From contig NZ_CP073754.1 of NCBI RefSeq assembly GCF_018734325.1, positions 1,984,001 to 2,048,000 of the forward strand: a stretch of 64,000 nucleotides of DNA, written 5' to 3'. The notes under the pieces were generated by a model. It saw only the letters and a program-made list of their open reading frames with translations, did no database searches and was not told the origin of the DNA. This DNA comes from Methylomonas paludis. GTDB lineage: Bacteria > Pseudomonadota > Gammaproteobacteria > Methylococcales > Methylomonadaceae. The position numbers and the translations under genes were made by a program. Positions 44,317 to 53,065 of the stretch are shown here, in pieces (the stretch's first letter is position 1; each line of letters starts with the position of its first letter).

Positions 44317-44754
44317 TTATTTTTTCAAACCGTCTTCAATGGCTTGTTTTTTCAAAGGATCGTTATTGCTTAAACTTTCCGTAAATGCTGAAATTTGTCC
44401 GCCACCCAGTTTAGCCTTTTTTAGTCCACGGCCAATACCCACATAGGTTGTACGATCCGCCTCCCAGTTGCTGATACCATGACTTTGCGCCAATTGGCTG
44501 AGATGGGCACGAAATTGGTCCAGCGTACCGGTTGAGCCGGTAGCAAATTCCGCTGTGTAATCAGCTACATCCGTCTCGAATTTTTCTTGCTCAGTTCTGG
44601 AAGAATCGGAACTGGATTTAAATGGGCTGGAAGCTACATCCAGAATTTTATTGGCACTGTAAGACGAACTTTCCGAGCTTGTCGAAAATGAACAAGCGCT
44701 CAGGCTTAGCGCCAATAAGCTTACTGGCAAAATAGCTGAAAGTTTAGTATTCAT
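44317..44754 (-). CDS. Putative lipoprotein
   Basis: The 145-residue precursor has a lipobox LSAC near residue 21. A Ser-rich linker (SSESSSYSANKILD) and a small helical domain follow (FRAHLSQLAQSHGISNWE, YVGIGRGLKKAKLGGGQ). I know this kind only as an uncharacterised lipoprotein family. It is the first gene of a two-gene operon with the DUF4105-like protein. Confidence 0.75.
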   Translation of the reverse strand: MNTKLSAILPVSLLALSLSACSFSTSSESSSYSANKILDVASSPFKSSSDSSRTEQEKFETDVADYTAEFATGSTGTLDQFRAHLSQLAQSHGISNWEADRTTYVGIGRGLKKAKLGGGQISAFTESLSNNDPLKKQAIEDGLKK

Positions 44755-45146
44755 AAATATAATCCGCCGGGAAATAAAAAAAATGAGTTATTGGTATCAC
44801 ACACTGTTTATAAAAAGCTATTTTTAACCTCGATTCAGCAACCCGAAACACTATATCGGGGTCATAGCCTATATTATGACCTCCCACCGATATGGGCAAC
44901 TAATCCATGCCGACTAATCGCTAAGTCAGTGTCGAATTTGAGATGGTATACCAAGACATTCGCCTGGTTTACCCATACACATGTTTAATTCTGGGTTCTG
45001 TTGCCTAAATTGCCTTAAGTTAAATTCAAGAACACGTATGGCATAAATTATGCTGTAAATATTCCAATGGATAAAGCTAACCATGCCGCCAGAACAATTT
45101 TGGTAAAGCCTTATGCCTGTTATCAGGTTCACTGGAGAGTGTTGCG
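44755..45146. other. Divergent promoter region between the lipoprotein and the TPR-GT9 gene
   Basis: This 392-bp AT-rich stretch holds a sigma-54-type promoter (45039-45054). A short plus-strand frame near 44791 has no support. No other feature was recognised. Confidence 0.5.
45039..45054 (+). promoter_or_regulatory. Candidate sigma-54 (-24/-12) promoter for the TPR-GT9 gene
   Basis: TGGCATAAATTATGCT has TGGCA, the required 10-bp gap between GG and GC, and TGCT at -12. Transcription would start near 45066, giving a leader of about 80 bases to the ATG at 45147. A sigma-54 activator gene lies at the far end of this gene. Confidence 0.55.
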
Positions 45147-47405
45147 ATGTTTTTGAATCATGTTTTGCCTACTCATAACCAACAACTACTGCTGACTGCT
45201 GAAGACTATTTTAATCTGGGTAACAGCAGACTGGAACTCAGACTGTATCAGGCAGCGCTGGCCAGCTATGCACAGGCGCTGGCTCTGCAACCGAATTATG
45301 CCGAGGCCTACTGGAAATCCGGTAACGCTTGGTTCAACCTGCTGGATTATCAGGCTGCTGCCAGCAGCTATCAGCAAGCCATACGCTGTAAATCTGATTA
45401 TGCTCAAGCATATAATAATCTGGGTATTGCCTTGCAAAAACTTAAGCGATATGACGCTGCACTGACAAATTTTGCCCTGGCTATTACCATCAAACCTGAT
45501 TATGCCAATGCCTATAATAATCAGGGCCTGGTTTTTCATGAACTAGGACTGTTCAAGCAAGAACTGGCCTGCTATCAACAAGCGATAAGCCTGAATCCCG
45601 AATTTGTCGAAGCCTGGAATAATCAGGGCAATGCCCTGCAGCAGTTGGGGCACTATACCGAAGCCATCTGCAGTTATCAGCAGGCGCTTGCATTAAATCC
45701 TGATCATGCCAAAGCTTGTTATAATTTGGGAAACGCTTTATTGTCGCTCAAACGCTATGCTGAGGCAGTTCAGTATCTGGCTCGCGCCATTATGCTAAAC
45801 CCCGATTATGCCGATGCATACACCAGTCAGGGTATGGCTCTTGCCGCTTTGCATAAGCATGAGGCGGCCTTAAAGTGCTTCGCACGAGTTGTAGCAATAC
45901 AACCCAATGATGCTGAAGCCCATTTCAATTATGCATTAACTTTAAATCAGCTCAGACAAAATGAGTCAGCTCTGGTCAGTATAGATCGAGTACTGGCCAT
46001 ACAGCCGGATAATGTCGAGGCCTATAATAGCCGGTGTAAAGTGTTGAGCGATCTGAAACGCTACCCAGAAGCTCTGGACAGTTGCGCTCAGGCCCTGCTG
46101 CTCCAGCCGGATTTTATTGAGGCGATAATTAATCGCGGCAATGTTTTCAATGAACTTGGCCAGTATCAGGCGGCCTTAAGCTGTTTTGAGACCGCGCTGG
46201 CAATCCAGCCTGATTTTGCCGGGGCCCATAATAATCGTGGCTTAGCCCTGCAAAATCTGAATCGCCACCAGGAAGCTCTAGTCAGTTACCAGCAGGCCTT
46301 AATCCTAAGCCCGGATTTTGCCGAAGCTTATAATAATCGCGGTACAACGCTCAAAGAATTAAAGCGATTTAGCGAAGCAGATGCCAATTATGATCAGGCG
46401 CTGGTCATCAATCCAGAGGATGCCTCTACCAATTGGAACAAAGCTTTGCTTAAACTCCTCACCGGTGATTATGAAACCGGTTGGCGTTTATATGAGTGGC
46501 GCTGGCGAGAGAGACAAATGGATAAAGTTCGAATTTTTAGTCAGGCTCTGTGGCTGGGTGATGTTGATCTGGCCGGCAAAACCATCCTGATTTACCCGGA
46601 ACAGGGCTTGGGCGATTTTATCCAGTTTTGCCGTTACGCACCATTATTGGCGGAGTTGGGGGCTCATGTAGTGATAGAAACCCCAATACCTCTGGTTTCC
46701 TTGCTGCAAACACTATCAGGAAGTTTCGAAATAGTCGTCCAGGGACATAGTTTACCAGCTTTTGATCTGCAATGTCCGCTGCTGAGTTTACCGCTGGCCT
46801 TCAAAACCAGTTTAGCCACTGTGCCTGCCAATATACCCTATTTATTTGCCGATCAGAGCAAAAGGCAAAGCTGGCGTACCCGACTGGGCCTTAAAACCAT
46901 AACCAGAATCGGTCTGGTCTGGTCAGGTGCGCCTATGCACAAGAATGATCATAACCGTAGTTTGCCGCTGCTTACGCTGGCACCATTGCTGGATCTGGCA
47001 TTTGAGTTCCATTGTTTGCAAAATCAAATTAGAAGCGAAGATTTGGCGGTGCTAAACCAACTGGCTGGATTACACCAGCATCAACAGTATTTGCAGGATT
47101 TTTCTGATACCGCTGCCTTGATTGCCGAATTGGATTTGGTGATCAGTGTTGACACTTCAGTAGCTCATCTGGCCGGAGCAATGGCTAAGCCAGTCTGGAT
47201 ATTACTGCCGTTTGCCGCCGATTACCGCTGGCTGGCTGATACAGAAGATAGTCCGTGGTATCCGACCGCCAGACTATTTCGTCAAACAGACTTTAATGAC
47301 TGGGACGAGGTGATTAAGCTGTTAAGCCAACATTTACTTATTTGGCACACTGCTCAACTATCGCTGCTGAGCGCTGGCTCTCACCAGCAGGCTAGCGCAG
47401 TTTAA
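45147..47405 (+). CDS. TPR protein with GT9-like (heptosyltransferase-like) domain, copy 2
   Basis: The 752-residue protein has thirteen TPR units and the same C-terminal fold as the gene at 39263. Its marks are LYEWRWRERQMD, KTILIYPEQGLGDFIQFCRY, RIGLVWSGAPMHKNDHNRS and DLVISVDTSVAHLAGAMAK. GGAGAG precedes the ATG. Unlike its paralogue it stands alone behind a sigma-54-type promoter. Its stop overlaps the 3' end of the regulator gene on the other strand. Confidence 0.88.
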   Translation: MFLNHVLPTHNQQLLLTAEDYFNLGNSRLELRLYQAALASYAQALALQPNYAEAYWKSGNAWFNLLDYQAAASSYQQAIRCKSDYAQAYNNLGIALQKLKRYDAALTNFALAITIKPDYANAYNNQGLVFHELGLFKQELACYQQAISLNPEFVEAWNNQGNALQQLGHYTEAICSYQQALALNPDHAKACYNLGNALLSLKRYAEAVQYLARAIMLNPDYADAYTSQGMALAALHKHEAALKCFARVVAIQPNDAEAHFNYALTLNQLRQNESALVSIDRVLAIQPDNVEAYNSRCKVLSDLKRYPEALDSCAQALLLQPDFIEAIINRGNVFNELGQYQAALSCFETALAIQPDFAGAHNNRGLALQNLNRHQEALVSYQQALILSPDFAEAYNNRGTTLKELKRFSEADANYDQALVINPEDASTNWNKALLKLLTGDYETGWRLYEWRWRERQMDKVRIFSQALWLGDVDLAGKTILIYPEQGLGDFIQFCRYAPLLAELGAHVVIETPIPLVSLLQTLSGSFEIVVQGHSLPAFDLQCPLLSLPLAFKTSLATVPANIPYLFADQSKRQSWRTRLGLKTITRIGLVWSGAPMHKNDHNRSLPLLTLAPLLDLAFEFHCLQNQIRSEDLAVLNQLAGLHQHQQYLQDFSDTAALIAELDLVISVDTSVAHLAGAMAKPVWILLPFAADYRWLADTEDSPWYPTARLFRQTDFNDWDEVIKLLSQHLLIWHTAQLSLLSAGSHQQASAV

Positions 47406-48358
47406 TGCGTGGCAATACCGTGTTTCTGAATCCGATACAACAGTGTATCTCGGGAAATACCCAGCAAACGTGCGGATTTACTGCGGTTACCGTTAGTTCT
47501 GACCAAAGCTTGGTAGATAATGTCGGCTTCCAGGGCATCAAGCTGCACCCCAAACTCGGGCAAGATAAACTGGTTAGCGGGTACAGCACTGGCTTGACGG
47601 GTAAATTCGCGCGGCAGATTTTCCGGCTCAATCAAACGACCGGCCAACAGTATGCACAGACGTTCACACAAATTACGCAATTCGCGGATATTGCCCGGCC
47701 ATTGATAGGCGCGCATGGTTTTGACAGTTCCCCGACTCAAAGTCGGCATCTGCAAATCATGGGTTTTGGCAAAATGGCTAAAGAAATGCTCTGCCAACAG
47801 TTCGATGTCTTCCCGGCGCTCATGCAAGGCCGGCAATTCCAGCGGCACCACACTTAAGCGAAAATATAAGTCGCTACGGAACTCGCCGGCATCAATTAGA
47901 GAATTCAGGTCGGTATTGGTAGCGGCAATTACCCGCACATTGACTTTGTACGGTTTGGTTGCACCTACCGCCTGGCATTCACCAGACTCTAGAAAGCGCA
48001 ATAATTTGGATTGGATGGACAGGGGCAGGGAGTTAATCTCGTCCAGAAACAAGGTGCCACCATCTGCTGCATGGAACAAACCCTGTTTGTCAGAAATCGC
48101 ACCGGTAAAAGAACCTTTTTTATGACCAAAGATTTCCGATTCCACCAGACCTTCCGGTAAGGCTGCGCAATTCAGGGTAATAAATGGTTTGTCGGCACGT
48201 GGACTGTTACGTTGGATAGCTTTGGCCAACACCTCTTTGCCGGTGCCGGTTTCGCCCTTGATCAATACCGTAACATCGGTGGCGGCAACAATTTGTGCGC
48301 TACGGATCAATGCCTCCAGTGCCGGAGATTTTCCAATAATAGTATTGAAATTATCCAT
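47402..48358 (-). CDS. Sigma-54-dependent activator without receiver domain (PspF-like)
   Basis: The 318-residue AAA+ protein has Walker A GETGTGKE (35-42), a GSFTGA loop (82-87, a variant of GAFTGA), Walker B GGTLFLDEIN, and a C-terminal Fis-type HTH (NGNRSKSARLLGISRDTLL). There is no N-terminal sensor domain. It would therefore act constitutively or under control of a separate inhibitor protein, as PspF does with PspA. GAGAGG precedes the ATG. It follows the TauE-like gene by 9 bp. It may act on the sigma-54-type promoters at 45039 and 20293. Confidence 0.9.
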   Translation of the reverse strand: MDNFNTIIGKSPALEALIRSAQIVAATDVTVLIKGETGTGKEVLAKAIQRNSPRADKPFITLNCAALPEGLVESEIFGHKKGSFTGAISDKQGLFHAADGGTLFLDEINSLPLSIQSKLLRFLESGECQAVGATKPYKVNVRVIAATNTDLNSLIDAGEFRSDLYFRLSVVPLELPALHERREDIELLAEHFFSHFAKTHDLQMPTLSRGTVKTMRAYQWPGNIRELRNLCERLCILLAGRLIEPENLPREFTRQASAVPANQFILPEFGVQLDALEADIIYQALVRTNGNRSKSARLLGISRDTLLYRIQKHGIATH

Positions 48359-48367
48359 ATAAACCTC

Positions 48368-49093
48368 TCAAAATGTCATGATATGCTGGACGCGCATGGG
48401 GTTCAACGATGGAAACGCCGCCAACAAAGCAAAAGCAATAAACAAAATACCGACAAACCGTTTAAAGCGCTGCGCTTTGGATAGCCGGGTAAGTAATGGC
48501 GTTATTATACCCACGCCCATTACCGCAGGTAAAGTACCAATTCCAAATGCCAGCATGGTAATGCCGCTATGCACAATATTTCCGCTGCTGGCGGCCAGCG
48601 CCAAGGCAGTATAAATCAGCCCGCAGGGCAGCCAGCCCCAAATCATACCAAACAGTAATGCCTGGGTGCGGGTTTTTACCGGAATCAGCTTGCGGCCAAA
48701 CGGCTCGACAATTTTCCAGAAATACACCCCGGTTTTTTCTATATAGGCAAAATAGGGAAACCAGCCGGCCAGATATAAGCCTGCGCCAGCCATAATCAAG
48801 GCGGAAACCACTTGCAACACCCGGTGAGCCTGGCCTTCGGCAAACGGCATGGTCAAAAAGCTTTCCACCAAGCCTACCACTACCCCGGCCATACCATAGC
48901 TGAGTATCCGCCCCAGATTATAGTTAAACACTATGCCGAATAATCTGGCCTTGTTATTCCTTAGTTCAGAGCTCAGGCTAAACGTCAACGTACCGATAAT
49001 AGAACCACACATGCCGATACAGTGCAGGCTGCTGAACAGCCCCATCAGTACGGCAGTCAGATAGGAAGCGTTTAGATCAAGGTATAGGTGCAT
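48368..49093 (-). CDS. TauE/UreH_2-like membrane transporter (metal-related)
   Basis: About 241 residues from the ATG at 49093 (a TTG at 49096 is possible). Six to seven hydrophobic segments are present. FSSLHCIGMCGS near residue 22 and WGWLPCGLIYTALA in the middle are the marks of the UreH_2 or sulfite-exporter-like family, often linked with cytochrome oxidase assembly and copper or nickel. The His-Cys-Met motif in the first helix is a candidate metal site. It is transcribed with the sigma-54 activator. Confidence 0.82.
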   Translation of the reverse strand: MHLYLDLNASYLTAVLMGLFSSLHCIGMCGSIIGTLTFSLSSELRNNKARLFGIVFNYNLGRILSYGMAGVVVGLVESFLTMPFAEGQAHRVLQVVSALIMAGAGLYLAGWFPYFAYIEKTGVYFWKIVEPFGRKLIPVKTRTQALLFGMIWGWLPCGLIYTALALAASSGNIVHSGITMLAFGIGTLPAVMGVGIITPLLTRLSKAQRFKRFVGILFIAFALLAAFPSLNPMRVQHIMTF

Positions 49094-49185
49094 CAAACAT
49101 TACGTCAGGGAAACAGTATTAGGCAATTATAACTTACTTGATAAGGCAAAACCCTATTTATAGGGCGTCAACCTTCATAATACGC

Positions 49186-50172
49186 TTAATTGATCACAAT
49201 TTTATGTGCGGCGCCGGCCTGTTCCTTGACCAGTATCGGAACCAGGTAGCCGGGTAACTGCTCACGCAATTGTTGCAGCATCAGCAAAGCATCCGTTTCA
49301 CTGACTGCAAAATGCGCTGCGCCACTGGTACGATCCAGCAAATGCAGATAATAGGGCAGTACCCCAAATTCAAATAAATGCTCGCTCAACTCCAGTAATA
49401 CATCGGCACTGTCATTGACTTGCTTTAGCAACACGCTTTGATTCAGCAGGGTAATATTGCGTTTTTTTAATTCAGCGCAGCCCCGGCCAAACTCGGCAGT
49501 CAATTCGTGGGCATGATTGGCATGGATGACCAGCACACAGGGTTTGGTGATAGCGGCAAAGATTGCCAGCAACTCCGGCGTAATGCGTTCCGGCAGCACT
49601 ACCGGCACCCGACTGTGAAAACGAATCCGTTTTACATGCGAAATCTCATTCAGTTGCTCAAGAATATGCGCCAGTTTTGCATCACTTAGCAGCAAAGGAT
49701 CGCCACCGCTAAAAATCACCTCGGTAATTTCCGGACGCTGGGCAATATAAGCTATCGCCTGCTGTAATTTCTGACTGGAGAGTTGCAATTCACCGTAGGG
49801 AAAATGTCGACGAAAACAATAACGGCAATGGATGGCACAAGCCCCGGTAGCAATCAATAATACCCGGCCATGATATTTATGAATCACCCCAGGTACACCG
49901 ATAGCTTGTAAATCACCGACCGGATCATGGCTGTAGCCGGGAAAATCCAGCAACTCGGCACTGGCCAGCAACACTTGTCTCAGCAGGGGATCATCCGGAT
50001 TGCCAATCTGCATACACTGGGCAAATCCACGTGGCACCAGCAATGGGAAGTCTTTAAAATCAGTTAGTACCGACAGTTTATTAATATCCAGCTGTAAATA
50101 CTCGCACAGTGCGTCCATGTCGGTAAAAGCCTGAGTCAGGCTCTGCTGCCAAGTGAGTTTTTGGGTATTCAA
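49186..50172 (-). CDS. epmB: EF-P (R)-beta-lysine modification: lysine 2,3-aminomutase
   Basis: The 328-residue radical SAM enzyme converts (S)-alpha-lysine to (R)-beta-lysine for EF-P. The cluster cysteines are C112, C116 and C119 (CAIHCRYC). GGDPLLLSDAKL near residue 157 and the C-terminal PLP-type region fit EpmB. The start is a TTG with GGAG five bases before it. It is divergent from efp, with epmA next, so the whole pathway is together here. Confidence 0.95.
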   Translation of the reverse strand: MNTQKLTWQQSLTQAFTDMDALCEYLQLDINKLSVLTDFKDFPLLVPRGFAQCMQIGNPDDPLLRQVLLASAELLDFPGYSHDPVGDLQAIGVPGVIHKYHGRVLLIATGACAIHCRYCFRRHFPYGELQLSSQKLQQAIAYIAQRPEITEVIFSGGDPLLLSDAKLAHILEQLNEISHVKRIRFHSRVPVVLPERITPELLAIFAAITKPCVLVIHANHAHELTAEFGRGCAELKKRNITLLNQSVLLKQVNDSADVLLELSEHLFEFGVLPYYLHLLDRTSGAAHFAVSETDALLMLQQLREQLPGYLVPILVKEQAGAAHKIVIN

Positions 50173-50184
50173 TGCTGCTCCGGT

Positions 50185-50213
50185 TTCCGATTAAAATTCA
50201 TATCCATTATAAT
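50185..50213 (+). promoter_or_regulatory. Candidate promoter for efp
   Basis: A perfect TATAAT at 50208-50213 lies 32 bp before the efp ATG. The hexamer 17 bp upstream (TTCCGA) is a weak -35. ACGAGG before the ATG is a good ribosome binding site. Confidence 0.45.
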
Positions 50214-50245
50214 CGTCAGACTATTATTTGTTTCACGAGGAAAAA

Positions 50246-50815
50246 ATGGCAATTTACAGCACCAATGAATTTAAGGGCGGATTGAAAATCATGCTGGACA
50301 ACGACCCTTGTTCAATTATTGAGAACGAATTTGTCAAGCCAGGCAAGGGCCAAGCTTTTAATCGGGTAAGAATCCGCAATCTGAAAACCGGTCGCGTCAT
50401 CGAAAGAACCTTTAAATCCGGTGATACCGTAGAAGGTGCCGATGTGGTTGATGTGGAAATGCAATATCTGTATAGCGATGGTGAGTTTTGGCACTTCATG
50501 GTACCCGATACCTTTGAACAATATCAGGCCGAAAAAAACGCTGTGGCTGAAGCCGTCAAATGGCTGAAAGAACAGGATATTTGCACCATGACCCTGTGGA
50601 ACGATGCTCCCTTATCTGTCACTCCGCCTAATTTTGTGATATTAACCATCACCGATACCGATCCCGGCCTGAAAGGCGATACTTCCGGCGGCGGCGGCAA
50701 ACCGGCCACCCTGGAAACCGGTGCGGTAGTGCGGGTACCCTTGTTTGTCCAGATCGGCGAGATCATTAAAGTTGACACCCGTACCGGCGAATACGTATCA
50801 CGCGTTAAAGAATAG
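50246..50815 (+). CDS. efp: Elongation factor P
   Basis: The 189-residue protein relieves ribosome stalling at polyproline. The ATG at 50246 ([17 protein letters not shown]) is the right start: it follows CGAGG and places the modified lysine at K34 (KPGKGQ), as in E. coli. An upstream ATG at 50228 would shift it. The stop overlaps the GTG start of epmA by one base. K34 and the presence of EpmA and EpmB indicate beta-lysylation. Confidence 0.97.
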   Translation: MAIYSTNEFKGGLKIMLDNDPCSIIENEFVKPGKGQAFNRVRIRNLKTGRVIERTFKSGDTVEGADVVDVEMQYLYSDGEFWHFMVPDTFEQYQAEKNAVAEAVKWLKEQDICTMTLWNDAPLSVTPPNFVILTITDTDPGLKGDTSGGGGKPATLETGAVVRVPLFVQIGEIIKVDTRTGEYVSRVKE

Positions 50816-51795
50816 TGTCCGATAATTGGCAACCGGTCTGTGATAGCCAACATTTGCGCCGTCGTGCGCAAATGTTGGCCGCCATCAGACAATTTTTTCA
50901 GGATCGTCAGGTTCTAGAAGTCGAAACCCCCTTATTGTGTCGCAGCACCGGCACCGATCCGCAACTGGATTTTTTCAGTACCACTTTGCATTTAGCAGGG
51001 CCTGTTCAGCAATTGTATTTGCAAACTTCCCCGGAATTTGCCATGAAACGCCTGCTGGCCGCCGGTTCCGGCAGCATTTATCAAATTTGCAAAGCCTTCA
51101 GAAATGCCGAATCCGGTCGCCTGCATAATCCCGAATTCACCATCCTGGAATGGTATCGAATCGACTTTAATTTACAGCAACTGATGAGCGAAGTCATCAG
51201 TCTGCTGCAATTTCTGCTGGCCCCGGAATTTATATCCACAAAAACCCACACCATCAGCTACCAGCAGTTATTTATCCAGCTTACCGGTCTGGACCCGCTG
51301 GTATTTGACCATGCTGCTTATATTGACTATGTAAAAAACCAGGGATTGCCCGAAGCCGAGGATTTATGCGCAGATCAGCACGACTTATGGCTGGATTTTA
51401 TCTTCAGCCACTGCGTCCAACCCGCTATGACTCATAATTGTATATATCTTTTACACGATTATCCGGCATTGTTGCCCTCATTGGCCCGAATCAAAACTAA
51501 TGATCAGCGTCTGACTGAACGCTTTGAAGTGTTCATCAACGGCATAGAATTGGGCAACGGTTTTTATGAATTGGCAGATGCCACCGAACAGGAAGCCCGG
51601 TTTGATCGGGAAATTGATTATCGCCACCATCACGCTAAACAGGAAGTGAAAAAAGACGCTTTGTTTTTGGCTGCTCTGCAAGCCGGACTGCCCGATTGCA
51701 GCGGGGTGGCTTTGGGACTGGACAGATTATTAATGATAATCAGCGCCAGTCACCATATTGATGAGGTGTTAGCATTCCCTCTGCTAAATGCCTGA
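50815..51795 (+). CDS. epmA: EF-P--lysine ligase (EpmA/GenX/PoxA)
   Basis: The 326-residue protein is a truncated class II lysyl-tRNA synthetase that attaches beta-lysine to EF-P K34. Motif 2 is AFRNAESGRLHNPEFTILEW, and motif 3 ends GVALGLDRLLMI. There is no anticodon-binding domain, as expected for EpmA. The start is a GTG overlapping the efp stop (TAGTG), so translation is coupled. Confidence 0.95.
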   Translation: MSDNWQPVCDSQHLRRRAQMLAAIRQFFQDRQVLEVETPLLCRSTGTDPQLDFFSTTLHLAGPVQQLYLQTSPEFAMKRLLAAGSGSIYQICKAFRNAESGRLHNPEFTILEWYRIDFNLQQLMSEVISLLQFLLAPEFISTKTHTISYQQLFIQLTGLDPLVFDHAAYIDYVKNQGLPEAEDLCADQHDLWLDFIFSHCVQPAMTHNCIYLLHDYPALLPSLARIKTNDQRLTERFEVFINGIELGNGFYELADATEQEARFDREIDYRHHHAKQEVKKDALFLAALQAGLPDCSGVALGLDRLLMIISASHHIDEVLAFPLLNA

Positions 51796-51862
51796 ACAAC
51801 AGCTTTATTAGTTAATCGAGGTTGCCTAAACTTTATAGCAAATAAGAGGGCGGTAGAGAAGC

Positions 51863-52642
51863 TTAATTAGCTGGGATTGGTGCCGCCAAAAGCGCCTGTT
51901 CGCACTTTTGCCATTTTATCAACTCCAGACTACCATCCTGATGCTCCACAATAGCAGTACAGCTTTCCACAAAATCGCCAGTATTGACATACAGAAAATC
52001 TTCAATGTTTTTGATTTCGGCATGATGAATATGCCCACAAATCACTCCATCAACATTAGCATTTTTTAGACTGTGCACGATGCTGATTTCATAGTCGGAA
52101 ATAAATTGCACCACATTTTTAACTTTGAATTTAACATAGGCAGCCAGCGAAAAGTTTGAGCGCAGACCAAACCATGACCTAAAAATACGAATGACCCGAT
52201 TGATTTCGATTAGCCAGTCATATCCGACGCTACCCAACTTGGCTATCCATTTATGATGTTTGGCTATGGTATCGTATTCATCGCCATGCACGATGAGAAA
52301 ACGCTTGCCCTGCAGGGTGGTATGAATATCAGATTTTTTGACGACGATATCACCAAATATATAGTTATCGTAATCACGCACGTTTTCGTCATGATTGCCG
52401 GGAATATAAATAATTTGCGTACCTTGTCTGGCCTTACGCAGGATTTTCTGAATAATGGTATTGTGATTGGCTGGCCAGTACATTTTTTTGGATAGCGCCC
52501 AAAAATCAATAATGTCGCCTACCAAATAAAGTTTGTCACTATTATTGTGTTTTAAAAAATCCAATAAGGTATCTGCTTGACATTGGGTCGAGCCGATATG
52601 TAGGTCGGAAATCCAGATGGTGCGGTAAACAAGGCTATTCAT
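51863..52642 (-). CDS. Calcineurin-like phosphoesterase, UDP-diacylglucosamine hydrolase-like
   Basis: The 259-residue protein has the metallophosphoesterase motifs in order: ISDLHIGS, VGDIIDFW, PGNHDENV, VHGDEYD and CGHIHHAEI. It resembles the LpxH-like branch that cleaves UDP-2,3-diacylglucosamine in lipid A synthesis, but is longer at the middle (IFRSWFGLRSNFSLAAYVK). It may be the LpxH2 type or a different substrate. It is a single gene that converges with epmA. Confidence 0.82.
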   Translation of the reverse strand: MNSLVYRTIWISDLHIGSTQCQADTLLDFLKHNNSDKLYLVGDIIDFWALSKKMYWPANHNTIIQKILRKARQGTQIIYIPGNHDENVRDYDNYIFGDIVVKKSDIHTTLQGKRFLIVHGDEYDTIAKHHKWIAKLGSVGYDWLIEINRVIRIFRSWFGLRSNFSLAAYVKFKVKNVVQFISDYEISIVHSLKNANVDGVICGHIHHAEIKNIEDFLYVNTGDFVESCTAIVEHQDGSLELIKWQKCEQALLAAPIPAN

Positions 52643-53065
52643 AAGGCTATGCTGGTGATTAAGTCTTTGCGAATCACTCTATTCTCATCTGCCTATGTGA
52701 CAGCTCTATGACGAAATAAAGAGTTTTTACTCAACCATCCGTTAGTGACATCCCAAATAAACCAGCCATCATCTTTTTTATGCTGGTCTGTCATTTTAGA
52801 GCCATTACATCCAGCATTGGCTTGCTTATGAATAAATTATTTTTAAATCAATCAATTAACTAATAATCGCCTGATTATTTAAGAGGAGTCGAAATAATTA
52901 TTGAGTTGCATCAAAATTTACACCAAAAAATCTATAAAATATAGCTGTAACCTCACTTTGGTCTGGCAATTTCATTAGGCTGATCATACAATTCAAGCCT
53001 TGACGCTACTTGACTAGTTAATGTTAGACTAATAGCTGAATTAAAACCCTACAAGGACACTTCAG
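52643..53065. other. Divergent intergenic region upstream of the GDP-mannose gene
   Basis: This 423-bp AT-rich stretch has no gene. TTGACG (53000) and TTGACT (53010) are possible -35 elements for the gene at 53066, but no -10 at good spacing is visible. AAGGACA serves as its ribosome binding site. Confidence 0.4.
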
